Source: Eonycteris spelaea (Eukaryota > Chordata > Mammalia > Chiroptera > Pteropodidae). Taken from it: a stretch of 64,000 nt of DNA. Shown here piece by piece: positions 12,221-22,935 of this stretch. The position numbers and the translations under genes are program-made. The stretch lies in contig PUFA01000070.1 in the NCBI GenBank assembly GCA_003508835.1, forward strand, positions 558,001-622,000. Reading direction: 5' to 3'. The notes beneath the pieces are model-generated. The model made no database searches. It worked only from the letters and a program-made list of their open reading frames with translations, and was not told the DNA's origin. The first letter of the stretch is position 1. Each line of letters starts with the position of its first letter.

Positions 12221-12777
12221 AAGAGCAGAAAAATGATCACTTAAGTGATCAAGTATATGAGGATCTAGAAGGGTTTCGCATAGTCTCTACAAAGTCCAAT
12301 TTTATAGTTATTTGATTTCATTTTTAGCTGGCTTCTGAAAATGTCTTTAGAATTAAAGACCAGTTTGAGGAGCAGCAATGAGAATACTATGTTTCCCAAA
12401 ACCTGGCAAGAAAGTGACTCATCTATGATTGCCTTGATATATCATATGGAGCTCTAACCCAGCAGCTTCACCTAAGGGTCCAAAGCTACTGACATGTGGG
12501 TGACTTAGTGCAGTCATACTGGTCTATGTCTGATCTATCTCATAGTAATGTGACATAGTAATACTTCCTTTTTAATCTAGCATTTTTCTTTTAATTGTCT
12601 CAAAGCACTGTGCTAGTCTTTATTGATTTTCTCAACATCTGACAGAGTGGACACCACAAAAATGTATTTTATAAATTGCTGGTGGGTGGATGGGTGTGTT
12701 AAGAAGGAATTTAATGATCTCTTGTACTTCTAGTCTTCAGTTCTAATTACCCTATGGTGCCATTTATGTGATAACAG
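12221..12777. other. No recognised feature
   Basis: Nothing convincing. A MIR-like shadow near 12590-12650 is too weak to call. Confidence 0.45.
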
Positions 12778-12985
12778 GCAGTGTGTGATAAGAAAGAATT
12801 TGACTTTCTAGTCAGAGATATCTGGGTCTGCATCGCTGATCAACCTTCTAATTAACCTTGTGACATTGGGCATGTTACTTAACCTTTCTGAATCTCATGT
12901 TTTTCATCTGTAAAATGGATATAGCTTATCATAACCATTAAAAATGCTTTGTGTAAAATGTCTGACACCTGGCAAGCTCTCAACA
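12778..12985 (+). mobile_element. MIR SINE
   Basis: Nearly the whole MIR order is present: 'agatatctgggtctgcatcg', 'accttgtgacattgggcatg', 'ttacttaacctttctgaatc', 'catctgtaaaatgga' and 'tgtctgacacctggcaagct'. Confidence 0.85.
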
Positions 12986-13359
12986 CTTAATAAAACTTAT
13001 AACAGTTCTTTTATCTTTAATTTTATCGATTATGTCACACGAAGAGACATGCCCACAAATTCTGGCCTGGGGCATCTGACATTTGCTATTTTTAGTAGAC
13101 TTTCTAGATTGTGCATAGATCCTAGTTCTGAGTTGACTTTTTAAACTGCTATGACAAGCCATCACAATGAAAAAAATCATATTTCAATCTAGGATGTATT
13201 TGTTGGTCTGTGGTTAAGCTCTTAGCCAGATCTTTTGCAAGTTTCCTTTGAAAGTCCCGAAAGAAAAAATGCATTTAATATTTACACTTGATTGCTTACA
13301 TTTTATATATTTTAAAAGTAAGGAACATCTGGATTAACATTTATTTATACAGTTTATTT

Positions 13360-14310
13360 TTTTAAAAAGCCAGCAGATGACTCCTACTGGCACTCTTCTG
13401 ATGTGCCTTGGTTCAAATCTGCAGGGTGATATCCCTGGGACCAGCCACTACCCACACACAGCCTCCTCTGTGATGCCGGTCCAGCTGACCTCTGCTGGGC
13501 TCCCTGTGGTGGGGCCACTGCCTGGCCAGCTCTTGCTCTCTCTGGGCTGTCCCCTCTGCTTGGCCCACTCCAGCTGCTTCCCATTCATTTCCTGGCTTCA
13601 CTGCTTGCAGAGGGCTTGGGAATTCTCAAATGAGGCAGTCATCAGCATTCTTCACAGCTGGCAGTTTTCCTGCCAAATGGGAATCTTCCTCTTGCAGCAT
13701 CTCCCACCTGCCAGCAGCTGGATTGCTTCTGGGTGTGTCCATGGCAGCCAGAGCTCAGATCATGTGATGAAACCAGAGCTGAATTCCTTCCCTAGGCTGT
13801 AGGGGAGGCCACCAACTGCACAGTCCATTCGGGGCCATGGAAATCCCCCTCGCCCTTCCTCCTACCTGTAACCCGAGGTGAAGCACCATCTAAGCAGATT
13901 TCCATATGTTTTTCTTCTGCCTCAATCCCATTTCCCCAAATAAGAGCACTACGGAAGGTCAGCAGAGCTTGGGATCAGCTAACCAGGGTTAGATCATGGA
14001 AAACACCAGAGGTCCATATAGGAAACAGGGGACAAGAGCAGGTTCAGATAGTTGACAAAACACAGACTTGGCTGAACATTCACCCTTGTGGACAAATGGA
14101 GCCGGCCACCCTGACTTGATTTCTGTGCCTCTGCAGGTGTCCTCCTCTGGCTTTCATGGTACCCGAATTTCTAGGTCCTAGCCCAACTTCCTCTTCCAGT
14201 AAAAGCAGCACAGCATTTTCCAGAGTGTTCTGTGGCATGATAATCCCCTGAGATGCTCCCTGAGGAAAGGTTTTCATGGTTGAATAATACTGTGCAATGT
14301 CGTGCACAGT
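13360..14310. other. GC-rich unassigned block
   Basis: About 950 bp that are clearly more GC-rich than the neighbours, especially 13377-13880. They contain a 141-codon open frame (13377-13802, +) and overlapping minus frames. The conceptual protein is rich in Ser, Leu and Pro with no domain I recognise. CpGs are few, so it is not a classical CpG island. It could be an old LTR or ERV interior, or a decayed pseudogene; I cannot name it. Confidence 0.4.
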
Positions 14311-14474
14311 AGCTCACTCGAGAAGATTCAAAGTGTGTTCATGTGTTAGAGGCTCCTAGAAGTCCTGTTTTACCTAGAGGCTGTGAGTGTTACCGAGCCA
14401 CAGAATGCTTCTTTCACCCAACACCTAGTAACAACTAGTGAAATTAATGTTCAATGGACAGACATACTGTTCTT

Positions 14475-14885
14475 TAAACCCACCAACCACACACCCACCT
14501 CAGGACCTTTGTCCTTGTTGTTCCCTCTGCCTAGTACCCTGTTACTATGAATAGTCATGTGACTAATACCTCGGTTTATTCAGGTCTCTGCTCAAGAGCC
14601 CTCTTCCCTGACTACCCTACCTAAAAGAGCCTCCATTCAGTCACTTACTTCGCTTTCTACTTATCCCTTTACTCTGCTTTATTATTTTTTTTCATAGCGT
14701 TTATAACTCTTGGCATTACAAATCATTGAATTGTTATTAGGTACGAACTAATTTATTTTTGATAAATCTATTGTACTTAAAATAGACGCTCCATGATGGC
14801 TTTGCTCTCAGATGTATCTTCAGCTCAGAATGGTGCCTCATGCAAAGCCGGCACTCAACAAACAGTAGTTGAATGAACCAACGAA
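14475..14885 (+). mobile_element. LINE-2 3' end
   Basis: L2 hallmarks in order: 'ggacctttgtccttgttgtt' and 'ccctctgcctagtaccctg', 'gagccctcttccctgactac', 'cgctccatgatggctttgct', then the tail 'ggcactcaacaaacagtagt' and 'tgaatgaacc'. Confidence 0.85.
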
Positions 14886-14887
14886 TA

Positions 14888-15510
14888 GTGGAAAAGAGCA
14901 AAGGATCGCAAGGCAGAAGACCTGGCATCAAACACAAATTTGTCTCTTTCTCTCTTGATGTGTATTTGAGAAAAATCCCTTCATCACTTGGGACTCTCAA
15001 TTTCTTTATATAAAATGAGGAGAAAAAATAATACCTTTCTTGCCTCTCTTATGGAAACATGAGGAGGAACAAATGGGCGTTTGGTCATAATGCAAACTAT
15101 CAGGGGGCTGTCTTAGTTTGTTCGGGCTGCTAGAACAAAAATATCACTGACTGGATGGCTTATATAAACATCAGAAATTTATTTCTTGTAGTTCTGGAGG
15201 CTGGGAAGTCCGAGATCAGGGCACCAGCAGATTTGGTGTCTGCTAAGGGCCTGCTTCTTGGTTCATAGACAGCCATCTTTTTGCTATGTCCTCACATGAC
15301 AGAAAGGACGAGGGACCTTCTTTGGGGTTTCTTTCATAAGAGCACTAAACCCATTCATGAGACCCCACCCCAATGACCTAATCACCTCAAAGATCCCCAC
15401 TTCCAAATACCATCACATTGGGAGTTAGGTTTTAACGTATCAATTTTGGGGGACACAAACATTCAGACTATAACAGAGGCTAAGTAAATACAGGTGATTA
15501 TCGATGATAA
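14888..15510 (+). mobile_element. MIR SINE interrupted by a MaLR LTR
   Basis: The MIR body runs 14888-15103 ('ggcagaagacctggcatcaa', 'cccttcatcacttgggactc', 'tataaaatgaggag') and resumes at about 15481 ('taagtaaatacaggtgatta') after the LTR at 15109-15475. Confidence 0.7.
15109..15475 (-). mobile_element. solo MaLR LTR (MST/MLT1A type)
   Basis: Read on the + strand, it starts 'tgtcttagtttgttcgggct' and ends 'acattcagactataaca', the complement of a complete MaLR LTR with TG...CA ends. The 5 bases flanking it, ggggc (15104-15108) and gaggc (15476-15480), look like a 5-bp target-site duplication with one later change. No internal ERV sequence remains, consistent with LTR-LTR recombination. It sits inside a MIR copy. 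Confidence 0.9.
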
Positions 15511-15724
15511 AATGCAGAAAAGAAAAGGGAGGTGACCCTCATGGGAGATTAGATTCTCTGGGAATGTGAGGATAGGTCATTTTGTGAAAAAGGAGAGACA
15601 GAGTAGAAAAATTCCAGAAGAGATAGTGTGATCTAGAGAAGAAAGACCCCTTAATATTGTCCTCAAAGGCAGGGAACTGGGAGAAGCAATAAGAGGGGCA
15701 AAGAAAGATGCACAAGTAGAGTAT

Positions 15725-15935
15725 GGTGAGTGCTACTATACATCTGACACTTTATTTTTTTTAAACAAAGTTAATCTAATCCATCTGAAAGCCCTGTGGG
15801 GTCCAGTATCGTCTAGGTTTTACTAATTAGAAAACCGAAGCAGTGGGAGTTTCAATATTGTACCCAAGACATATAGGTAGAGAGTCCAGATCTAAATGTT
15901 GATCTGAGGCTGTGTCACAATGCAGTCTGGCTCCC
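15725..15935 (-). mobile_element. MIR SINE fragment
   Basis: The complement of MIR is visible: 'actaattagaaaaccgaagc', 'gtacccaagacatataggta', 'gagagtccagatctaaatgt' and 'tgcagtctggctccc'. Confidence 0.7.
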
Positions 15936-16924
15936 ACAGAGCCTAGTGCGTTCTGCTTCTCACCCTGTTTGGAGGTCACGCTATAACAGCAAGGGCAAGG
16001 CCTCTTCCTCTACTCTGTACAGAAAAAAATTTGGGGCCAGATATCTACAAACATTGCTGAGCATAGGACCACCCACTAGGGTTGCTCTTTAGTAGAGGGT
16101 GCGGGGAGGGAAAACAGAAAATAGGAAGTTGTTAAGATGTAGCACAGAGTTTGACTTTGTTATTGGAGAAAAGGTGTGTATGTTCAGAAAACGGAAATTG
16201 TTAAGGCTGGGGTGCATGGAGACTGCTGCTAGCTAGCCTTGTTTACTTGTATTATTTTCTGTTGCTAAGGCTTATTTCTTTGCCTATCTTGTTTCCCTTT
16301 AGTTTTTAATCATCTGTTGATATTATTATTTGCATTATCTAGTTATCTGTATGTCTCTAACTGAGTCAACCTAAAAATCATAAATTACTTCAGTAACAAA
16401 TCTGGGAATCGAATCAATTGAATGAGATCTAATATTCTTCTCTGCATTACCAATGTTCACCTCATGAGGATTAAAATCAACTTTGAAAAACCTTAATTTA
16501 TTTGAGTGTTAAATTCAATAAAGGCCTCCCACTAATCCAGCTGTTAGAACTGATGTATGAAACTCGCTCCCACTGAAAATGCTGGGAACTTTGCCCATGA
16601 AATGGGGAATCATGGTTAGAAATCAAATCTTGACAATTTTAGAATATGGGAGAGTCGAAATCTATGGGATAAAATGAGCGTGATTAATATCATTTCAGCT
16701 CCATAGAGCTCATTTGCCTTATGAAAGTTGTCAGAGTGAGTCTGGAGGGAAACTGACTACATGCATAACATGGCATACCTAAGCAATGATCAGGATATTC
16801 AGCCCCCAAAACCTTCACTTGGCATAAACTTATATTCAGAGATGAGAATGGTAATGGGTAAATGTCTTCCTCTCATATTATTTGAATAACACTTTTAATT
16901 TTTTCAGTTTAAGTGAATGGACAC
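15936..16924. other. No recognised feature
   Basis: Mixed composition with no nameable repeat or gene. Confidence 0.5.
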
Positions 16925-17030
16925 TGTGTGTGTATGTGTGTGTATGTGAGAGAGAGAGCAAGAGAAGGAGAGAGAGAGAGAGACAGAGAGACAGAGAGAC
17001 AGAGAGACAGAAAGAGAAAAAGAGAGAAAG
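16925..17030. repeat. compound (TG)n / (AG)n / (GAGACA)n microsatellite
   Basis: tgtgtg units pass into agagag and then about four 8-bp agagacag units. The 79-codon frame across it is a repeat artefact. Confidence 0.95.
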
Positions 17031-17164
17031 TATTCTGGGTTTTCCAAAATTTCTCTCCTAGCTCTCTCAACTCATCTGTTCTTCACTCCCTGTCAGGCTC
17101 CAGCACATTTCTGTTTCAGCATCACGATTATGGGTGCAGAATAGTAGAATGACTAGGGGTGGGA

Positions 17165-17265
17165 ATGCTGGCAACAAATTTGAAATTTGAATCTTGGCTT
17201 CACCACTTTCTTCTGTCCTTGGCACATTTTTTAACCTCTCAATTTCACCATTTGCAAATAAATTC
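17165..17265 (+). mobile_element. MIR SINE fragment
   Basis: 'tttgaatcttggcttcacca', 'gtccttggcacattttttaa' and 'cctctcaatttcaccatttg' follow the MIR core. Confidence 0.7.
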
Positions 17266-17269
17266 CTAG

Positions 17270-17585
17270 GCCAAAGATGGAGCCAGTCCTGCCTGGGCCA
17301 CAATGTCAGCAAACCGAAACTTACTTTCCTGTCTTGTAAATGCTCCACTGCTTGGTCTGAAACACAGTATATTCAGTTGGCCAATTCTGAAGCCCTAAAC
17401 CAGGTCTGGGCCTTCTCACCTCAAACAAGGTTAACTATGTGGCTGCAGCCAATCAGTTATTTTCTATTTGTCTCTTCCTGTTCTTTATTCTTTATCCAAT
17501 AAAGCTTCTTGTCTTCTGCCCCATTTTGTAGTTCTCTGAAAGGAGACTATGTATTTCGTGAAGTGTTAAATAAATTTTGTATCAT
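17270..17585 (+). mobile_element. LTR-like segment (ERV-derived, family unknown)
   Basis: The segment has LTR-type features: 'gcagccaatcag' (CCAAT), a pyrimidine-rich stretch with 'tatccaataaagcttcttgt' (polyadenylation signal), then 'aaggagactatgtatttcg' and 'ttaaataaattttg'. No paired LTR or internal region is visible nearby. The left edge is uncertain. Confidence 0.45.
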
Positions 17586-17604
17586 CTAAATTGTCTTCTT
17601 TAAT

Positions 17605-17665
17605 CATTTTTTAATTGAAGTAAAATTGGTATGCAACATTATGTAAGTTTCAGGTGTACAACTAA
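17605..17665 (-). mobile_element. short L1 3'-end fragment
   Basis: The + strand 'attgaagtaaaattggtatg' and 'gtttcaggtgtacaac' is the complement of L1M/L1MA 3' untranslated sequence. It is heavily 5'-truncated. Confidence 0.7.
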
Positions 17666-17675
17666 TTATTTTTTT

Positions 17676-17775
17676 TTTAGCACAGTTGTCATGAAGATTA
17701 TATGAGATAATGCATGTGGAGCAACTGGTACATAGTAAACAGTCAATAAATATTAGTCAGGGTTATTTTTACTCT
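17676..17775 (+). mobile_element. MIR SINE 3' part
   Basis: 'gttgtcatgaagattatatg' and 'gtacatagtaaacagtcaat' match the 3' half of MIR. Confidence 0.7.
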
Positions 17776-17905
17776 TAACAGCCTCTCCATTTTCTATGAG
17801 GATATACCTTTCTTGAGGGAAAGAACTATTTTACTCATCTTGTGATCCTTAGTCATCTTGTGTATAGGAGATGTTTAATAACTGTCTATTTAATGGAATG
17901 GAATC
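17776..17905 (+). mobile_element. LINE-2 3' end
   Basis: 'tcttgagggaaagaactatt' and 'gtataggagatgtttaataa' resemble the last ~120 bp of L2. Confidence 0.6.
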
Positions 17906-19380
17906 CACATTTTAACAAATCTGTGTGTTATAATTGGCCCTCAGGCTTCTCAAATATATGACTATTATAATAAGCATGTTCTCCTTGCACGTATTGACAG
18001 GTGTCAGATTGAGTATTTAAATGCCTACTGCCCTAAAAATAAATTTATGGTGTATTTCTTGAAAGTATCCTACATATCTAAATGTCACGACTTATATTGG
18101 ATCCTACTGTCCTGTGGTCTTCCCTGAGAGCCTGATTTTTATGGAGCTGGAGGAGGCCCTGGGCGCGTTAAGAGATTCACAAATGTAGAAATCAGATGAT
18201 ATGAGTCCTGAACACTTGGCTGAGAAAATATCACTTTTGTTTCCTCTGGGTTGCATTCCTGTCACCTGTTTTTTCATGAGATGGTCAAACAGAGGCAGAG
18301 AGAAAATAGATTTGGTGAGTTATTGCTAATATTATTAATACCTTAGAAAGGCCTTGTAATTGGGTGTTTGTTGAGGAGAACTGCTTTAGAAACAGAGCAA
18401 TCTTTGATGTCCATCTGGGACAAACAACTCTGCAGTACTGACTGCAAAAATCATTTAGGGCATGCAGATTGAGCTTCATAAACAGCATTTCATTTTAGAG
18501 AGAGGGCGAGAACTGATTATCTTATTAAGAAGCACCATAATGATAAAATGTGATTAAAATGAGTTAGAAGAAATTACCAAGCAGGGGTCAAAAAAGGATA
18601 GAAGTAGGGGTGGTGGTCATGGAAATACAGGCCTAAATGAATTAATTCTATGGGTGTTTGTTTATAATAATTATGCATAAATGTTTGAATAACCACACCC
18701 CCAAATTATGTGAAAATTGTATTCCTTTCAATTGCATAAAACAGTTTACATGCCCATTATCAACTAAGCCAAGGAACAAGTAATGATGGGAAACCTAAGA
18801 TCTTCATGAAATATTTCCATAAAAAGTGACAGGTTTTCCTTTACTTATATTTACTTGTCAATTTCAAGAGAATCGAATTTCATTATATCATATAAATAAA
18901 GTATCCAGAAGGCACTAGCTCCTATTGTTTTAGTAAGCTACTGTATATTTAGAAATTTTCTGTGGTTTTAGTTAAATGTATTTCCTTTAAAAAGCGGTTC
19001 TCACAACCTGACCTAAATAGAGTAGAGGCTGTTTCTAATGAAACTAAGGAATTTGTGATGTCATCTTGTGTGTGGCAATCCCTCAATTAGGAGGGGGAGG
19101 GTCAGGAAATGCAAAACCCTATGGTCATACCGAGCAACATAAAAGAAATGTATCAAAAGCTCATATACATGCAGCAAAATAGTCCTACAGAAAGTGAGAA
19201 GGTCTGAAGTTTATGTAATTTGGCTTTGGAGCCAGCGGTGACAAACCACACACATCAACAGCCTCCTTTTAGAGCAAATGTGGAAAACCACTTGTTAGTT
19301 CCTCCCCTCTAAACACTCATCCTTGTGACTACTTTGTTTTTAAATTATTTTATTCTTAGTATTACCAAGCTCTTAAATAC
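17906..19380. other. No recognised feature
   Basis: AT-rich DNA upstream of the CpG-enriched segment. No nameable repeat. Confidence 0.5.
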
Positions 19381-19760
19381 ACAAAACCGGAGGTTTCCTG
19401 TCGTCTATTCCAGCAGAGGAAGGGGCCCCAATATGAAAATCGGTGCATCACGTGTAATAAGGCAGAGGAACGCTTTTACTAACAGTCGGCACCAGAATCC
19501 TTCTCAGAGAGGAAACGTATCTAGTTTGAAAACTACCATAATAAGAGCTGAGAGAGTAGAAGAGGGCACCCGAGGGCTAGGGTGTGGGCGGAATGTTTCT
19601 GAGACAAAGGGAGCAATTTGGCTGTAATGTCCCAGACGCAGCTCTGAAGGACAGGGGTGGGGCTGCAGCCAATGAGAGGGCCAAAGCGGCTTGCTTCTGC
19701 TCCATGGGACTCCTCTCCCGCTCGCATAAATTTTCGCTGAAATTACTGAACTGGTTAAAT
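19381..19760 (+). promoter_or_regulatory. CpG-enriched promoter-like segment
   Basis: I count 14 CpG dinucleotides between 19387 and 19736, far more than any neighbouring stretch of this length. Promoter-type motifs fall in a sensible order on the + strand: an E-box CACGTG (19449-19454), a 'gtgtgggcgga' GC-box-like site (about 19584-19594), 'ggggtggggc' (19654-19663), a CCAAT box (19669-19673) and a TATA-like 'cataaatttt' (19725-19734). A start near 19755 would suit this spacing. The gene it would serve is not identified. It could be a distal enhancer, a lncRNA promoter, or the remnant of a CpG-rich insertion. Confidence 0.4.
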
Positions 19761-19913
19761 ATTTTTTGCAAGTGGTTTTTGTTTTTGTTTTTGGTGGGGG
19801 TGAGTAGAAACTCCTGTGAGGGCTGGGCTTTTGTCTAGATCAACGAAGTAGATTGGAGTTAATTTGTGTGGATCTCAGAGTGAAGGCAGAGAACAGCAGC
19901 TGAGAATAAATGG
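19755..19913 (+). other. possible non-coding first exon downstream of the promoter-like segment
   Basis: If transcription starts near 19755, two good donors follow: 'ggg|gtgagt' (GT at 19800-19801) and 'tgg|gtaaga' (GT at 19914-19915). The second leaves an ATG (19910-19912) just before the exon end. A frame from an ATG at 19704 encodes a hydrophobic stretch (pieces LNIFCKW, FLFLFLVGV), but that ATG lies upstream of the predicted start and the frame closes at 19839. No partner exon is identified. Confidence 0.2.
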
Positions 19914-20564
19914 GTAAGAACTTTTTAGAAGTCGTGGGAAAGTCTCTAGACAGTCACAGATCTAGATGAGTTTACTGAAATCTTTGAGGCGGTGAGAAAG
20001 CCCATCATGGCAACTTGGTTAAACCAGCTACTTTGTGGGCAGAATGACTACTTTGTGAATTGTCACCGTTGGGTGGAGCCTCTGTGTCTTAAGTACCTTC
20101 ATGGACAGGTATTTGAAAACATGACTATAAACACCAGGCATCACAGTTGATTTTGCAGTCTTAGAACTAGCTAGATTTCAAAATTATGTTAATATAAGAG
20201 GCTGGCTGACCGAAAATAATGATGCTTTAGTAGAATAACAAAGACCTTTATGATCCTACCTTTAGGATTCAATACCCGTTTTTCAAAATCAATTCAAAAT
20301 CATTTAGAATGAAGGATACATTTAGAACTAGATATTGTGTATCTAACATTCCCAAGGGATTTTCATTAGCCAAGGTTGCTAAGGTGCAAGAGAAGATGGA
20401 TCAACATATTGGACACTTTGCACATGATCATCATATCTGTTCTAGGATCAAATCTAGAGGACCACAGTGTAAATCAATGGACAAAAATATATTTGACCCT
20501 AGTCTGCAGCATCTTAGGGATTTGGGATATCACCTAAAGAAATGATTCAGTGTCATCAGATATT
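19914..20564. other. No recognised feature
   Basis: A 78-codon frame (20309-20545, +) resembles no known family. Otherwise unremarkable. Confidence 0.5.
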
Positions 20565-20875
20565 GCCAACAATTCGTCAGAATGCTCTGCCCAGAATTTC
20601 AGATACATCACCTCCTGAGAGACGCCTTTTCTGATCACCCCTTACAGTTTTCCTCTGTACATTGCTCTTTGGATTTTCTTCACAACACATTACCATCTGA
20701 AATAATTCTGTTTGTTTATATTTTACCTGTTTGCTCTGTCTCCAGCTATTGCAGTAAGAGGACCATAAAGTGGGGAACTGATGCTCCTTGTTCATTGTTG
20801 CTTCTCAAGCTTAGGATAATGCCTGACACCTAATCAGAGCTCAGTAAATATTGGTTGAATCGTTTAATGAATTTC
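20565..20875 (+). mobile_element. LINE-2 3' end
   Basis: 'gagagacgccttttctgatc', 'tgtttgctctgtctccagct', 'aagcttaggataatgcctga' and 'tcagtaaatattggttgaat' follow L2 to its 3' end. Confidence 0.8.
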
Positions 20876-21837
20876 ACTCAGCATCTAATCTGTAGAGATT
20901 ATCAAAATCCTCACAGGCCACTATAATATTGTGCGGTTATTATTATAAAGGAAACATATTCTGAAAGATTCTATGGCTGGTATTTTGATCTAATTCCTTT
21001 TTATTAGCATTCTAATCTTGGATCATGTAAATGATGATCACATTATACCCATCAGGATACTTTGCAATAAAAAAAATCAGAATTACAGCCTCTCTGCATT
21101 CAAAGTGAATCTAGAGATTCAATTAAATGATATAATAGGAGAGCTCAGTTTTCACATGGAGGCATGTTTTGATGTTCCATTTTAGCTTTAGGTTAATGAC
21201 ATTATTAGATTACATCCTAATAGAAGGACAGGTCATTAGAAGGATAGGTTCACTTTTTTTTTTTTTTAATTTCAGAAAAAAATTCAGTGGTGGAAGCTAG
21301 ATAGTAATACCCATTCATAAGAGTTAGCAAGATTGAATATTACTTTTGATTTAAATTCTTTTTGAAGATGTAATTATGAATAGAGAATGTATAAATGTCT
21401 TCAAATGAGGACAAATAATAAAAATGTTCTTTAGCTCCATGTTTAGATATGGATAATTAAAAGAAGATATTACAGAATACAAATGCATTGTTTTGAGAGA
21501 GTGTAACTCTTTCTACTTATTGCTTTGATTTTTTTTGATCTTATTTGTGATATGTTGTCATAGGAACCTTGTTTTATATATAATTAGATTTGTTAGACAT
21601 AAAAGTATTTAATTTTATTTTATGTATACTATTTTCTCCATGCTCATGAGAAAAATAACAGAAGCACTGCTGAATTAAGCTGAGTACATTAAAGAAAGTT
21701 CCAGAAATTTTAAAAAATTTCCTTTCTGGAATTGGTATGTGCATATTTATTACTAGTAGAGTAAAGAAAGAACTGTTTTCATGTGTTTATGTGCAAATTA
21801 TTTTGGTTTTGTTTCCAAAAATGTACAGTAAACACTT
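20876..21837. other. AT-rich DNA, nothing recognised
   Basis: A T14 run lies near 21253 without an attached SINE body. No long frames. Confidence 0.5.
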
Positions 21838-22373
21838 TAGCTATCTATTTCTGCATAACAAATTACCACATAATTTAGTGACTTAAAACAATAGTAAACA
21901 TTTATGTCTTGCAGTTTTTGTAAGGAATTAGGGAGAGCTTAGTTAGATGTTATGGCTGGGGAGTCTTTCAAGATGTTGAATGGGCTGTAGTCATCTGAAG
22001 CCTTGACTGGGGCCAATCTGTTTCCAAGATGGCACACTCACATGGCTGGCAACTGTGTGCTGACAACTGTGGTTGCGGACAGGAGACCTCGTTCCTCATG
22101 ATGCACACTCTGTAGGGCTGCCTAAGAGTTTTTACAAGATGGTGGTTAACTTCCCCCAGGGCAAGAAATTCAAATAAACCATGTGGAAGTTGCAATATTT
22201 TCTTATGACCTAACTTCAGAGTCATACGCCATCACTTCCAACATGTTCTGTTAGTCACACAAACCCATTCTTGGGCAATGAATTGGTTTGAAGGGACTAC
22301 ATGAGGGCCTAAATATGAGGAGGTAAGAATCATTGGAGATTACCTTGGAGATGATCTCCAATCTTTCATCACA
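21838..22373 (-). mobile_element. ancient LTR-like repeat, probably MLT1-related
   Basis: The left end reads 'gctatctatttctgcataac' then 'agtgacttaaaacaatagta', parallel in layout to the MaLR LTR ends at 15.1 and 53.0 kb. Further on are 'ccaagatggcacactcacat' and 'caagatggtggttaact', and the right end is 'gaggaggtaagaatcattgg' to 'tttcatcaca'. I recall this as a common mammalian repeat but am unsure of its family. An 85-codon antisense frame inside it is a by-product. Confidence 0.5.
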
Positions 22374-22649
22374 GTGATAAATGTCAGGGTTATCTTAAAA
22401 TCTACCATTGTTATAACTTTTGATTTGATTACCACCGTTTACTAAAAAGCACTTTGCAAATTATGGGGCAGTGGTAATTATGCCAAATTTGAAATAGTAT
22501 TTAACAAGAAGATTCAATAAGTATATAAATAGTGTTTTCCCTGAAATATTATGAACATTATATATCATCACATAGGATAAAGCGAATTAGGAAATACTGT
22601 CAAATCTGCTTCATAAGATTATAAACATCCTTTGCTTTGGGTGGGGAAC
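22374..22649. other. No recognised feature
   Basis: AT-rich spacer. Confidence 0.5.
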
Positions 22650-22935
22650 AAGATCAGATATTTGAAAAGAAGAGATGGAGGAGGTAAAACATTGAAAATA
22701 AAATAATAGAGTCCAGAAAAAGAAAAAGTAGTAAAAGAAGACAAGGGAAAGGAAAGGAGATAAAAGGGATGAAAGAAGGCAAATGGGAGAGATAACAGCA
22801 GAAGACATAGAAGACAAGGCTATGGAAATAAGAAGAAAAAGAAGTGTATGACAAAGCGATGATGAACACAAAAGAGAAAAGGAAAGGGGGAAAAGATGAT
22901 GAGAAGGGGGGGAGAGAATTAAAAAAGATAGAGAG
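22650..22935. repeat. polypurine tract (~285 bp G/A-rich)
   Basis: The + strand is overwhelmingly purine, with gaaa, gga and aag words of no fixed period and only scattered pyrimidines. The complementary 112-codon Ser/Leu/Phe-rich frame (22611-22949, -) is a compositional artefact. Confidence 0.8.

Noticed and set aside
16925..17030. CRISPR-like array of 8-bp units
   Set aside because: Units are far too short and there are no spacers; it is an ordinary microsatellite in mammalian DNA.
19584..19838. 84-codon + frame with a hydrophobic stretch, considered as a signal peptide or membrane protein exon
   Set aside because: It runs through the promoter-like motifs, its internal ATG at 19704 precedes the predicted start, and no family match is recognised.
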